A stretch of 47,947 nucleotides of DNA, from positions 1 through 47,947 of the forward strand of contig JAUWNJ010000023.1 in NCBI GenBank assembly GCA_030612725.1. The letters run 5' to 3'. This stretch comes from Planctomycetales bacterium (lineage in GTDB: Bacteria > Planctomycetota > Phycisphaerae > SM23-33). Shown here piece by piece: positions 26,467 to 35,756 of the stretch. Position numbers and translations under genes: made by a program. Numbering within the stretch: the stretch's first letter is position 1; every line of letters starts with the position of its first letter. The notes under the pieces are model-generated. The model searched no databases. It was given only the letters and a program-made list of their open reading frames with translations, and was not told the DNA's origin.

Positions 26467-27630
26467 ATGATTGAAATCCTCCATGTCGGAAAATTCTACC
26501 ACCCTCACCCCGGTGGCATCGAAACCGTTCTCCTCGGGATGGCAAGGAGCCTCGCCGCACGCGACGGCGTATCCCTGAAAGTGCTTGCCTTCAACGATAC
26601 GACAAGAACAGTGAGCGATCTGGTCGATGGCATCCCGGTCAGGAGGCTGGGGACACTGGGCACGGTGGCGTCCCAGGCTATTTGCCTCAACATGCCGTAT
26701 TGGCTTTCGAGAGAGAAAGCGGATATCGTCAACCTTCACTTGCCCAATCCACTGGCCGGTCTGTCATGTCTCCTGGCGGGGTTGAGAAGTCCGCTCGTTG
26801 TTACCTACCACGCGGATATCGTCCGACAGCGCTACCTGATGGCTCCGTACCTCTTGCTGCTGAACGAAGTTCTACGCCGTGCCGACAGGATCGTGGTGGC
26901 GACTCCGAACCACATCAAGTACTCGCGCATACTGGGCAGATACAGGAATAAATGCGCCGTTATTCCGTTTGGGATTGACGTATCGCGGTTTTCGCTCACC
27001 CCCGAGATCGAAAAAACTCGAAACGCGATTCAAAGCGCCGACCACAGACCGACGTTGCTGTTCATCGGGCGATTGGTGTACTACAAAGGACTGGAATACC
27101 TGATTCGGTCCATGGAAGCGATTGACGCGAGGCTGGTTGTCATTGGAACCGGACCCCTGGAGACCAGCCTGAACGCACTGGTCCACTCACTGGGATTGGA
27201 CGAGAAAATCGTTTTCCTGGGCGGGGTAAGCGACCAGGAGAAAGTCGCGCATCTCCATGCATGCGACTTGCTCGTATTGCCGTCCGTCGAGCCTAGCGAG
27301 GCCTTTGGCATGACGCAGCTCGAGGCGATGGCGTGCTCAAAACCGGTTGTTTCAACCAATCTCCGCTCCGGGGTTCCCTACGTCAACAAGCATGGTGTAA
27401 CCGGCCTTGTGGTCGAACCCAAAGACAGCCGTACGCTGGCGGATGCAATCAACCGGTTGCTCAGAGACGACGTCCTGCGAAGGAAACTCGGAACGGCGGG
27501 GAGGAATTTGGTGGAAACCGAGTACACGGAAGAACTCATGGGACAACGATATCACGATCTTTACCTTGAGATACTGAACGGGTCCAAACTACAGGAGGCG
27601 AGCCGCTCGGCGATTTCTAAAGCAGCCTGA
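26467..27630 (+). CDS. Glycosyltransferase family 4, last gene of the locus
   Basis: 387 residues from ATG 26467 (MIEILHVGKFYHPHPGGIE, the usual N-terminal strand and acceptor loop); TTG 26443 would add a Lys-rich end. The donor domain begins at LLFIGRLVYYKGLEYLI, and the motif EAFGMTQLE (E278-x7-E286) is followed by ACSKPVVSTNLRSGVPYV. This closely follows the WbdB/WbaZ/mannosyltransferase-like GT4 layout. It is the last + strand gene of the run; the next gene converges on it from the other strand 66 bases later. Confidence 0.92.
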   Translation: MIEILHVGKFYHPHPGGIETVLLGMARSLAARDGVSLKVLAFNDTTRTVSDLVDGIPVRRLGTLGTVASQAICLNMPYWLSREKADIVNLHLPNPLAGLSCLLAGLRSPLVVTYHADIVRQRYLMAPYLLLLNEVLRRADRIVVATPNHIKYSRILGRYRNKCAVIPFGIDVSRFSLTPEIEKTRNAIQSADHRPTLLFIGRLVYYKGLEYLIRSMEAIDARLVVIGTGPLETSLNALVHSLGLDEKIVFLGGVSDQEKVAHLHACDLLVLPSVEPSEAFGMTQLEAMACSKPVVSTNLRSGVPYVNKHGVTGLVVEPKDSRTLADAINRLLRDDVLRRKLGTAGRNLVETEYTEELMGQRYHDLYLEILNGSKLQEASRSAISKAA

Positions 27631-27652
27631 AAGAGGGGCGTCGCATATAAAT

Positions 27653-27680
27653 CACCGGCGGCGTCCGGGTGGGTCGTTTT
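27653..27680 (+). terminator. Possible terminator at the end of the exopolysaccharide locus
   Basis: CACCGG (27653-27658) can pair with CCGGGTG (27665-27671, one bulged base), followed by a short TTTT at 27677-27680. The stem is weak and the T run is interrupted, so this is only a candidate in the 66-base convergent gap. Confidence 0.3.
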
Positions 27681-27696
27681 CGTTTCAGAGGCTTCT

Positions 27697-29124
27697 TTAC
27701 TTCGGTCCTTTCGGCGAATTGGACGTCTTGGTGCGGCGGTAGGTGTAGCGGCGGCTCGGCGTGATGTAGTTGAAGACCTGCTCAGTCTTTTGAGTCAATT
27801 TCCGGATATTAAACGCGGTTCGCAAGACACGTGTGGTTCGAACATCCTGGAACACCATGATTCGACGCGGGTCTTTCCTGTTGCCCACGGCGTCCATCAG
27901 GATGGTTACGCTTGTGAGGCGTCCGGCTGGGTTTTGTGCGGACAGAACGCGAACCTCCCGCAGGGCGGCATTGTCTATGGGCAGAGCCAGCAACCTCACC
28001 AACCCGTATAGGATGCCCTCGAACCTTACCTCGGCCCTGCCTCCTTCCAGCGGCTCGAACAGGACGACGGTTTCGGCGGTGTGGACTTCCTTCGGCTGGA
28101 TGGTAATTCTCGTCCCGCCTCGAAAAACGATCGCCGGCTGCATGAAGTGCAGGTTTGCCAGTCTCAACTGGCGACCTGGCTTGATATTTAATGTAAATGA
28201 AACGATCGGCTGGTCTTTGTCATATCGGAACTCAATCAGCATCGAGTCCACACGGTCCCATTGCCTGATGAACATCTCCAGCAGTTCGATCATCCGTGGT
28301 GCTATGGCAAATGTTCCGCTCAGGAGTTTCCTGAGTTGACTTCCGGACTTGGCCGGCGGGGCCTGCTCCGCCTCTTTGAGCAGCGTTTTGGCGAGGGTCT
28401 TTTCGAGGGTCTCCGGACGCTTGGCTTGACGCATCATCTTTGTAACCGTTTCGCGCAATGCGGGCGGGTCCTGCTTACCGGCGGCGGCGAAACTGACCCG
28501 CAGGACTACCTGAACCAGGACTTCTCGAAGTTGACCGACCTGACCCGGCTCCATACCGGCCAGCAGATTGCCCTCGGAGCGTTCGTTCAGGTAGGCCGTC
28601 AGCATCTGTATCATCGGACCGGCGGACCAGCCGAGTGGGTCGCCGGTCTTTTTGTCGTCGTTCCGCCCCTCTTCGGCTGTGGCGGCACGGGAGATTTTTT
28701 CAGTCAGAACCAGCACCTTGGCAACGGCGGAAGACCATTTTTCCGGCGTCTTGGGGGTCTCCGGATCGGCAATTTCGCGAAGGTCTTCAAGCGTGCTGCG
28801 CAGGTCGGACAGAACAGTCAACATCATTGAGGCGTGCGCGGGGCTGATGGCGGCGTTGAATTCCTCGCTACCGGCCTCAAGTTTGTCAATCGCACGGACG
28901 ATGCTGACGGTGGACCAGATCAAACTAGGCTCCTGGCGAAGGACCCAACGCGAAGGTAGTTGTTTACCGGCGAGGTTGAGCGTTCGGCGTTTGGCCTGAC
29001 CCCAGGCATCTGCCTGAAGATACCAGTAATGGTCAATCTCGCCCTCTCTCAGCGCCTGGCTGGGAATACAGCCTGCGACCGTCGCGATTAGAAGCACGAA
29101 GCAAATGTACTGCAAGTTACGCAC
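27697..29124 (-). CDS. Predicted lipoprotein of unknown function
   Basis: 475 residues. The N-terminus is a lipoprotein signal: hydrophobic residues 6-17, then VAGC with Cys19. The middle (residues ~60-260) is mostly helical and charged; residues ~290-420 are beta-rich (VSFTLNIKPGRQLRLANLHF, RAEVRFEGILYGLVRLLALP), and the end is basic and Ser/Lys-rich (PSRRYTYRRTKTSNSPKGPK). No family was recognised. It lies 47 bases downstream of the LNS2-domain lipoprotein gene on the same strand and probably shares its promoter. Export and lipid anchoring are inferred from the signal; no enzymatic motif is visible. Confidence 0.82.
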   Translation of the reverse strand: MRNLQYICFVLLIATVAGCIPSQALREGEIDHYWYLQADAWGQAKRRTLNLAGKQLPSRWVLRQEPSLIWSTVSIVRAIDKLEAGSEEFNAAISPAHASMMLTVLSDLRSTLEDLREIADPETPKTPEKWSSAVAKVLVLTEKISRAATAEEGRNDDKKTGDPLGWSAGPMIQMLTAYLNERSEGNLLAGMEPGQVGQLREVLVQVVLRVSFAAAGKQDPPALRETVTKMMRQAKRPETLEKTLAKTLLKEAEQAPPAKSGSQLRKLLSGTFAIAPRMIELLEMFIRQWDRVDSMLIEFRYDKDQPIVSFTLNIKPGRQLRLANLHFMQPAIVFRGGTRITIQPKEVHTAETVVLFEPLEGGRAEVRFEGILYGLVRLLALPIDNAALREVRVLSAQNPAGRLTSVTILMDAVGNRKDPRRIMVFQDVRTTRVLRTAFNIRKLTQKTEQVFNYITPSRRYTYRRTKTSNSPKGPK

Positions 29125-29171
29125 AATGATTCTCCCGCTCCTTGAACGGAGTACGCTCAGGGATTATTCAT

Positions 29172-30146
29172 TTATTCTGCGGCGTTTTTTTTCTCAGGCT
29201 TAAGGGCATCAGCCTTCTTTTTCAATTCTCGCTGCATTTCTGAACGCGGATAGGAACCGTTCTCAAAAAGTACGTTTTCGATCTGCGGCCACGACGTAAC
29301 CACCTGCACCTGGTCGGGTAAGGTTTCCAGAGATTTCGCCAGCGTGCGGAGTTGTTCAGCCGTGGCGGCCTGCGGAACGCCGATTATCAGGAATGCCCGA
29401 ATTCCGTTTTCGTGATACGATTTTGCGTCCGACACCTTGTCGCCGATGCCGATCTGAATGTTCTTGAATCGGCTGCACAGTTGTTGAATGGCCTTGGTTT
29501 TGAAAGCGGCGCTTCCGCTGAAGAAGCCGCCGATATCGGACAGGAGGACAGGCCCGGTGGGATAGTTATACTTACCGAGCCAGGCCTTGGATTTCGGGCC
29601 GAAGTAGTCGGGTCGGTGGGTCAGGTAAATCACCGAGTGCTTCTTGGCCAGCCTCTGCATCACCCTGGGCGAGTCCGGCATCGGTTCCGGTTCGCCGATT
29701 AAGACGAGATGGAAACCCGAAGCCACCAGCGTCTTGTCCAAATCGACGATTATTGCCGGTTCGTCGCTCCTGCGGCAGGCCACTAACAATTCCCGAGGTG
29801 GAGGCGGGGTGTCCGGGAAACCGTTGGGCGACAACTCGGCAGTGAACCGATACACGCCGGGCTTCTCGGGCGTGAAGGTAACTACGGCGACGCCGTCGTC
29901 ATCGGTTTCGGCGGCCTTGTACAACTGACCGTCCCTGATGAATCGCACCACGCATCCGCCCCTGGATTTGAGCAGGTCGCCTACCTGAAGCCTGGCCCGC
30001 AATTCAACCCTCTCGCCGGGCAGAGCCAGTGCGTCGAACGCGGTGAACAGATATTCGCCTTCACCTTCGAATAGAATTGATTGCGATCCGCAGCCGCAAG
30101 AGGCGAGGAGAACCAGAAGTAAGAGTGTTGCCGTCGGACGAGTCAT
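29172..30146 (-). CDS. Lipoprotein with a lipin/LNS2-type HAD phosphatase-like domain
   Basis: 324 residues. GGAG lies ~9 bases before the ATG at 30146, which starts a clean lipoprotein signal (LLAS then Cys17); an upstream in-frame start at 30173 would spoil it. Residues ~35-120 look like a beta-sandwich domain (LPGERVELRARLQVGD ... PEKPGVYRFTAELSP). The second half is a HAD-superfamily domain of the LNS2 (lipin/Ned1/Smp2) type: VDLDKTLV with D135, D137 and T139, then VIYLTHRPDYFGPKSKAWL, and IGIGDKVSDAKSYHENG as the C-terminal acidic motif. All catalytic positions seem intact. Lipins dephosphorylate phosphatidate in eukaryotes; the substrate of this exported version is unknown. It is apparently first in a two-gene unit. 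Confidence 0.86.
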   Translation of the reverse strand: MTRPTATLLLLVLLASCGCGSQSILFEGEGEYLFTAFDALALPGERVELRARLQVGDLLKSRGGCVVRFIRDGQLYKAAETDDDGVAVVTFTPEKPGVYRFTAELSPNGFPDTPPPPRELLVACRRSDEPAIIVDLDKTLVASGFHLVLIGEPEPMPDSPRVMQRLAKKHSVIYLTHRPDYFGPKSKAWLGKYNYPTGPVLLSDIGGFFSGSAAFKTKAIQQLCSRFKNIQIGIGDKVSDAKSYHENGIRAFLIIGVPQAATAEQLRTLAKSLETLPDQVQVVTSWPQIENVLFENGSYPRSEMQRELKKKADALKPEKKNAAE

Positions 30147-30182
30147 AGAAAGGCTCCAACATTTTACGTCCACATATATTTA

Positions 30183-30211
30183 AATCTAGTTTGTCCGGGT
30201 ACGGGAGTCAA
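30183..30211 (-). promoter_or_regulatory. Promoter for the LNS2 lipoprotein and downstream gene
   Basis: Read on the minus strand, TTGACT (30211-30206) and TAGATT (30188-30183) are 17 bases apart. Transcription would begin near 30176, leaving a leader of about 30 bases before ATG 30146. Confidence 0.65.
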
Positions 30212-30307
30212 CAGTATTACTGATTTTCAATGGTTGCCATGCGGGTTGGTTTGGGGTAGCCTCTGGAATAGATCAGGTGCTGCGTATCTCTTTGGTGAGG
30301 AGATGTT

Positions 30308-31237
30308 ATGGCCAAACCACATCTATCTTCGCTTCTACTCTTCGCGATGTCGTTCCTTGCAGTTGGTTGCGGCGGGCCTGTGCTTTCTATCAGGCACGTG
30401 CTTCCGCCCGACCTGCCTGCGCCGTATTCCGCTCAAGCCATAACCGTCGGCCGGTTCACCGCGGCATCGGGGCCTGAGAACTCATATGCCGACAAGACCG
30501 CCGAGGCGCTCAAAGAGCGGCTTGTGCGCCGGATTCGAGAAGGCAAATCAACCGGCCTTGGGACTTCACGGACCGGTCCTGTGATTGTTACCGGCGAGGT
30601 TCACGTCGAAACGAAGGACATGAAGGGAACCAGGACGATTCGCCGGCGTTCTTCAGATGCGTCGGTCATGGCATCGCATGAAGTGGAGACCCTGATTCGC
30701 ACTGCTGTGGTCCGGGTGGATTTTATCATCACGCGGAAGTCGGATAATGTCCGGCTTGGTGCGGCGGAGGCGCGACAGGCTTACAGTTCATTGACGGATC
30801 CGCGAGTTCGCGGCGATCTGGGGCTTGGTCGGCCTGACGACCCATCCGCTGTGCCGAAGGCAGGGACCATCGTGCATGAACTGCTTGGAAAATGCGTGGA
30901 TACTTTCTGTCGAATGATTACGCCGCCCGTGGTCGTAGCGGAGGTTCAGTTGCGGGGTACGCTTCAGGACGACGGTCAAAAGGCCCTGGCGGCAGCAGAA
31001 GCGAAGGACTGCAAGCCCGCCCTTGTCCATGCCCGAGCGGCGGTGCGAGCAGAACCGAATAACGTGAATCTGCTTTTCAACCTGGCCGCTATCGCCGAGT
31101 CGTGCGGCGAATTAAAAACCGCCCTGAACCACTACGAGGAGGTCGTCAAACGGACGGGTGGACGCGATCGGCAGGCCGGTGAGGCGGTCGTGCGGCTGCG
31201 GCGCGTAATAGCGCGAAAAGGCAGACCGATCGACTAA
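30308..31237 (+). CDS. Predicted lipoprotein with C-terminal TPR-like region
   Basis: 309 residues. GAGGAG lies before ATG 30308. The signal ends in LAVGC (Cys21). Residues ~40-200 form an alpha/beta region with a strand pattern typical of proteins whose core reads 'gene product level X increases with Y' in no known family: no named domain could be assigned. Residues ~215-300 contain two TPR-like helical pairs (QKALAAAEAKDCKPALVHAR, NLLFNLAAIAESCGELKTAL, then HYEEVVKR). Such a tail usually mediates protein contacts. It is transcribed divergently from the LNS2 gene and converges on the M48 protease gene, with only 8 bases between the stop codons. Confidence 0.82.
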   Translation: MAKPHLSSLLLFAMSFLAVGCGGPVLSIRHVLPPDLPAPYSAQAITVGRFTAASGPENSYADKTAEALKERLVRRIREGKSTGLGTSRTGPVIVTGEVHVETKDMKGTRTIRRRSSDASVMASHEVETLIRTAVVRVDFIITRKSDNVRLGAAEARQAYSSLTDPRVRGDLGLGRPDDPSAVPKAGTIVHELLGKCVDTFCRMITPPVVVAEVQLRGTLQDDGQKALAAAEAKDCKPALVHARAAVRAEPNNVNLLFNLAAIAESCGELKTALNHYEEVVKRTGGRDRQAGEAVVRLRRVIARKGRPID

Positions 31238-31245
31238 AATCAATC

Positions 31246-32112
31246 TTACTTTTCCGCCAATTCGCTTACCGCCGAGAATAATATCCTTCGCATTCTTAAG
31301 AAGCGTGCGGCGTTGGGATCGGCTTTGGTTGGCGAGAAGTCCTTGTGTTTGTCCTCGATAATCTCTTTTGCCTCTTCAATTCTTTTAGTGGTCAGCGGAT
31401 GTGTCTGGAACATCTCTGTCAGCGACCCCGGTTCGGACTCCGAGAGATTTAACAGAACGGTGAGCAGTTCGACCATTCCCCACGGGTTGTATCCCGCGCG
31501 GGTCATGTAGCGGATGCCGAGTTCGTCGGCTTCGTATTCGTCGTTGCGGCTGTACCTGAGACCGGCCATTCCGGCGACGACCTTGGTAACTGCTTCTGCC
31601 GCCCCGGCTTTGTCTTCCCCGGCGAGTTGTCCGGCGATATCAACGAGGACGGCGACCCCCACTTGGCGCTGCATACCCATGACATTGTGCTGTGCGGCGA
31701 CGTGTCCGGTTTCGTGGCCAAGCACAGCCGCCAACTGTCTTTCGTTGGTCATTTTGCTCATCAGACCGGCGGTGATGAATATCTTCCCGCCCGGCAGAGC
31801 GAAGGCGTTCGGGATTTTTGAGGCCACCAGCGTGAATTCGTAAGGTATCCCCTCGCGTTCGGAGACAGCGGAGACCTTTGACCCTACCATCTGGACGTAC
31901 GCCTGAAGTTCCTGATTGGGCACCTTTCCCTCGAATTCTTTCTCGAACTCCGGAGCGGCCTCGGTGCCTATGGATATCTCCTGCTCCTGTGAAATAAAGA
32001 TAAGATGCTTTTTCCCAGTAGCGGGATTCATGCTACAGCCTCCCGCCACGAACGGAAACAGCAACATCGCAAACATCGCTATTCTTTTTCTTGTAATGTG
32101 TTTAGACATCAT
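31246..32112 (-). CDS. M48-family metalloprotease, predicted lipoprotein (BepA/LoiP-like)
   Basis: 288 residues. The lipoprotein signal ends in VAGGC (Cys26). The sequence following, SMNPATGKKHLIFISQEQEI, is the usual start of mature lipid-anchored M48 proteases. The zinc site HETGH lies at residues 133-137, and the third ligand is in EYEAD (E192), followed by the conserved TRAGYNPWGM and FQTHPLTTKRIEEA segments. Family members act in periplasmic quality control of outer-membrane and lipoprotein assembly. There is no C-terminal TPR domain, unlike BepA. The ATG at 32112 is followed by a second ATG, either of which could start; AGGAAAGGG lies upstream. A promoter precedes it, so it is separate from the AsmA-like gene behind it. 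Confidence 0.93.
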   Translation of the reverse strand: MMSKHITRKRIAMFAMLLFPFVAGGCSMNPATGKKHLIFISQEQEISIGTEAAPEFEKEFEGKVPNQELQAYVQMVGSKVSAVSEREGIPYEFTLVASKIPNAFALPGGKIFITAGLMSKMTNERQLAAVLGHETGHVAAQHNVMGMQRQVGVAVLVDIAGQLAGEDKAGAAEAVTKVVAGMAGLRYSRNDEYEADELGIRYMTRAGYNPWGMVELLTVLLNLSESEPGSLTEMFQTHPLTTKRIEEAKEIIEDKHKDFSPTKADPNAARFLRMRRILFSAVSELAEK

Positions 32113-32147
32113 CGCACCCTTTCCTGAAGAAGAATATCAGTCAATAG

Positions 32148-32175
32148 ATTATCTTGGCAATGGTGAGTTTTTCAA
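32148..32175 (-). promoter_or_regulatory. Promoter for the M48 protease gene
   Basis: On the minus strand TTGAAA (32175-32170) and GATAAT (32153-32148) are 16 bases apart, directly before the gene and within the 68-base gap after the AsmA-like gene. Confidence 0.5.
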
Positions 32176-32180
32176 CACCG

Positions 32181-35100
32181 TTATTTCGGATTCGAGGGTT
32201 TGGGCTTTTTCAGTAGATCGAACAGTGAATCCAGAAAGGGGTCGATCTCTTCAGTCTTATCTTTATCCTTGTCTTTGTCTTTGGGGTCTTTATCTTTCTT
32301 CCGGCGGTCTTTGAGGAGGTCTTCGAGCATCTTACCGGCCTGTTCGGCCAGAAGCGACTTGATCGCACGATCAATCAGCGGGCGGATATCGACTTTCGAG
32401 AAATTCAGCCGGGGTTTAAGACGGCTCCCGACCATGGGGATGTCCACACGAGCGCCGGCCAGAAGCCGGGCATAATCAATGACGGGGCCTCGGACGTTGA
32501 ATTTCTCCAACAAGGCTGCGCTGATCGGAACCGATACAGCCAGGTCCAGCGTATCGTCGAAGCCCACCGAGCCGTAAAATTTCAAGTCGAACCCGCCGGG
32601 GAGAACCAACGTGAAATTGTCGTAGTTTATTCGTCCGTCGCGGATAACAAAATCCACACCACGCACTTGCACGGGCGATTGGTCCCGCGCGTCGGCCATA
32701 CCAAATTTTACAAGTTTCGCGAGGATTCCCTTCGGGCGGACCTTCAGTTTTTGCAGGTCGAGATGTCCCCGTCCGCTACCGATTTGTTTGATCCTGTCGT
32801 TCAGGGGAAGCAGAAGGTCCGTCGTATCCAGGGAGACCTTGCCTTCGACGTCGACAAGTTCGGCGAATATCGGATTGAATCGTGTCAGTAGTTCCTTGTT
32901 TAATTGGGGGGTGATTTTCAGATTCTCCAGCACTCGCACCCGTCCCGGCAGGCGGAAGACGGGATCATCGCCCCGCAGGTCGATCGTTCCGGCCAGGCGT
33001 ACTTTACCGTCGCCGGCGACGACGATTGTTTCGGGTATCCGCACCTGCCCGTCGGCGAGGACCGGCGACAGTTTGGCCTGCTCGACGCCGATACCGAAGA
33101 AATCAGCATGTTCCCACCCAAATGCTGTCTTTGCTTTCACTCCACGGAATGCCGGGCGAACTTCGGGTTTTCGAGCGGGGCCTGTAATGACCACCTGCCC
33201 GCCCGTCTTCCCGGTGAGCGAGACTTTCGCCTTTGTAGCCGGGGCAAATTCGTGCAGCAGGGCGGTCAGGTCTTTCCATGACCCCTCATACGAACCGGAC
33301 AGGTCCAGCATCCAGTCACTGCCGAATCGGTCAATCGTTCCGCCCATCTTCAGCGAAAGCGCCTTGGAGGCTACGTCCATCTTCTCAAGCGTAATCCGTT
33401 TCCTGGCGTGATCCAAAATGGCGACGTGGGCGAAAGTTATATTTTTCTGGCGGAGAGTCTTTTCACCGCTACCAACGCTTATATCTTTAATCTTACCGTT
33501 TCCGGAAAGTCGAACGTCTTTACCGGTATAACTACTTTTGCCTTTCCAGGTCAGAGCGCCGGAAATACGTGGCGGTTTTTCCCATTTCACAAACGGCTGG
33601 GCGGCGGCCAGACATTTCGCAAGATTCGCGGAAATATCGACTTTCCCTTCCGCCCGGAAGTCCTCACTCAGGATCAAGCGGACCTTCTCTGCCAGCAGGG
33701 TCATCGGATCGCTTACCAGTTTGGCAGAGGCGACGTCCATCCGGCGGAAGTCCGGGTCGAGTTTCAGCCCGGACCATTCGAGGTTGATGGGCCTATCGGT
33801 GGGCGATTGCCCGTCAACACGGAGGTTCAGCAGAGTCGCACCGCCGCTGGAGACCAGGTGTTTCCCGCCAATGGGACGGGAAAGGGCGATTTTACCGGTC
33901 AGCGAGCCGGATATTTTCGGCAGGTCGGCGGGTATCCAATTCCTGAAACGGTGTTTCAGCGGCATCAAGTCGGCCTTCTCTATGTCCACGTCGCATTGAA
34001 ATGTCTTCTTATCGAAGTGATAGCGTCCGGACACCGCTAACAACAATTCCTTCGCCAGTTTGATTTCGCCGGATGTGACGACCGCTTCGAGAAGTTTGCG
34101 CTTTTGCAGCAGGAGGTATCCCTTTTGTGTAATACGGAGTTTGTCGAGATGGAGCGTTCGCTCGCCGGCGCGGTACTTAAAGTTCTCGACTTCAACGTCC
34201 GAAAGAAGGTCCACGCGCCCGGCCTTGCGGCGAGCCAGATTTAAGGTTCCTTTGATTAGGCCCTGCGGGAATGCCGAACCGATATCGAAAATTTCCCCCG
34301 GTTTTTCGTGGAACCGTTTCAGATTCAGTTGGTAATGCGTCGTAAAATCCGCGGCGTCCCCTTCGCCTTCGGCGCTGCCGAATCCTGACGTGAATTTGAA
34401 TATGTCGATTTTGAGACCCGCCTCCCGGTCAATGGCGGCATTTAGACTAAGCGAAATGGGTCGGCAGGAGACTTCCGCCTGCCCCTTGCGAGCGGCCCGT
34501 AGTTCGTTCAAGGTTACTCGGCCCTGCACCGACGGTCTGGACCCGCCGCGAATTGAGATATCTTTGGCCACTATCGTTCCCGACGTAATCTCCACGTCGG
34601 GAAGGACCTTCAGCATCGCTGGAACCGCACGGGCCAATTTGGGTAGATTAATATCAGCCTTCGGTACGTCCAGCGAAACGCCCGGCAGCGTTATCGATTC
34701 ACCGCCGAACGCAGCGGCAAGAATATCCTCCCACGACAACCGCAACGGGGCGTCCGAAGGCTTATAGGAAAAAAACGCGTGTAGATTTACCGCCTCGCCG
34801 GTTAGTTTCGCATCCCCGCTGATCTCCTCTTTCGTGGCTTTGAAATTTCCGATAAGGTTCAGGTCAGTCGGACGCAGACTGGACCGCTCCGAACCACCCG
34901 CCCGCAGCCCAAGGACGACCATATCAAAGCCCGCCGTAACCTCGCCGGCAGCGATATTCCCATTTACACTAATTCTCGCTGCTCCGTCAAGACCGCTCCG
35001 GCTGCCGGCGAATTCCGCAAGCCGGGCAAGAGACACCGGCTCGTCCGTTACCAAAGAAAAAGTACCTCCGGCATTATCAAGCCGGAATTCTTCCCCGTCA

Positions 35101-35756
35101 GTCAGGTCCGACAGATTCATCGCGACCGAAATCCGTCCGCCGCCGGAAGGAGCGAAATCAATATTACCTTTAATACGATCCAGCGTATCGAGACTGATCA
35201 AGGCGTTTATTCCCTGTATCTCGTATTTCCGCCCATCCGCACGGATTATCGTAACCATACCGTTGGTAACGGCGATGCCGCCTTTTGGCGCAGATGCGCC
35301 TTTGGTCGGCGAAGGTTCGGTTGGTTCAAAGGCTTTGGACAACGAAGGGACGCCTTCGGCGTTCAGGTACAACATCACGTGAGCCGATGCAATGCTGACG
35401 TGCTCGAAGCGTTCGGCGTTCTTCAACAGGCCCAGAAGTCCGGCGTCCAGTCTGATTTCTTCGACTCGCAGGACCTCCCGCCCGTTAAGGTCAATTGCCC
35501 GCAGGTCGCTTACCCGGCAAGGCCCAAACCAGGAAAGCGAAATCTCACCAATGCGTAAGGTTCCCTTAATCCGGTCATTTATGATCGACACGATCAGATC
35601 ACAGCCTGGGCCTGTTGAGAAGAGGTAAGGCGTCAGCCACACCGTCCCCGCCAGCAGCAGCACAACTGCGAGCAGGAATCGGCGCCGGCGCCGCCGCCGT
35701 TTCTTTTCAGGTACAGCAACCGGATGCCCCACGTTTGATGACGCAAGTTGCTTCAT
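32181..35756 (-). CDS. AsmA-like envelope protein
   Basis: 1191 residues. A basic N-terminus (KKRRRRRRR) precedes one membrane helix at residues ~27-47 (LLAVVLLLAGTVWLTPYLF). The rest is a very long beta-rich repeat region of AsmA/DUF748 type: an N-terminal module with IKGTLRIGEISLSWFGPCRV, many strand repeats of similar length, and a C-terminal AsmA-like module ending GVDFVIRDGRINYDNFTLVL and VGSRLKPRLNFSKVDIRPLID. The last ~40 residues are a Lys/Asp tail (DKDKDKDK) with a final helical stretch. AsmA-like proteins form bridge-like lipid-transport or outer-membrane homeostasis factors anchored in the inner membrane. The length and topology fit a periplasm-spanning protein. The gene next to it encodes an M48 envelope protease, which supports an envelope role. 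Confidence 0.88.
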   Translation of the reverse strand: MKQLASSNVGHPVAVPEKKRRRRRRRFLLAVVLLLAGTVWLTPYLFSTGPGCDLIVSIINDRIKGTLRIGEISLSWFGPCRVSDLRAIDLNGREVLRVEEIRLDAGLLGLLKNAERFEHVSIASAHVMLYLNAEGVPSLSKAFEPTEPSPTKGASAPKGGIAVTNGMVTIIRADGRKYEIQGINALISLDTLDRIKGNIDFAPSGGGRISVAMNLSDLTDGEEFRLDNAGGTFSLVTDEPVSLARLAEFAGSRSGLDGAARISVNGNIAAGEVTAGFDMVVLGLRAGGSERSSLRPTDLNLIGNFKATKEEISGDAKLTGEAVNLHAFFSYKPSDAPLRLSWEDILAAAFGGESITLPGVSLDVPKADINLPKLARAVPAMLKVLPDVEITSGTIVAKDISIRGGSRPSVQGRVTLNELRAARKGQAEVSCRPISLSLNAAIDREAGLKIDIFKFTSGFGSAEGEGDAADFTTHYQLNLKRFHEKPGEIFDIGSAFPQGLIKGTLNLARRKAGRVDLLSDVEVENFKYRAGERTLHLDKLRITQKGYLLLQKRKLLEAVVTSGEIKLAKELLLAVSGRYHFDKKTFQCDVDIEKADLMPLKHRFRNWIPADLPKISGSLTGKIALSRPIGGKHLVSSGGATLLNLRVDGQSPTDRPINLEWSGLKLDPDFRRMDVASAKLVSDPMTLLAEKVRLILSEDFRAEGKVDISANLAKCLAAAQPFVKWEKPPRISGALTWKGKSSYTGKDVRLSGNGKIKDISVGSGEKTLRQKNITFAHVAILDHARKRITLEKMDVASKALSLKMGGTIDRFGSDWMLDLSGSYEGSWKDLTALLHEFAPATKAKVSLTGKTGGQVVITGPARKPEVRPAFRGVKAKTAFGWEHADFFGIGVEQAKLSPVLADGQVRIPETIVVAGDGKVRLAGTIDLRGDDPVFRLPGRVRVLENLKITPQLNKELLTRFNPIFAELVDVEGKVSLDTTDLLLPLNDRIKQIGSGRGHLDLQKLKVRPKGILAKLVKFGMADARDQSPVQVRGVDFVIRDGRINYDNFTLVLPGGFDLKFYGSVGFDDTLDLAVSVPISAALLEKFNVRGPVIDYARLLAGARVDIPMVGSRLKPRLNFSKVDIRPLIDRAIKSLLAEQAGKMLEDLLKDRRKKDKDPKDKDKDKDKTEEIDPFLDSLFDLLKKPKPSNPK

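Noticed and set aside
1381-27630. Exosortase/PEP-CTERM association of the polysaccharide locus
   Set aside because: No exosortase-like membrane protein and no PEP-CTERM tails were found among the encoded proteins.
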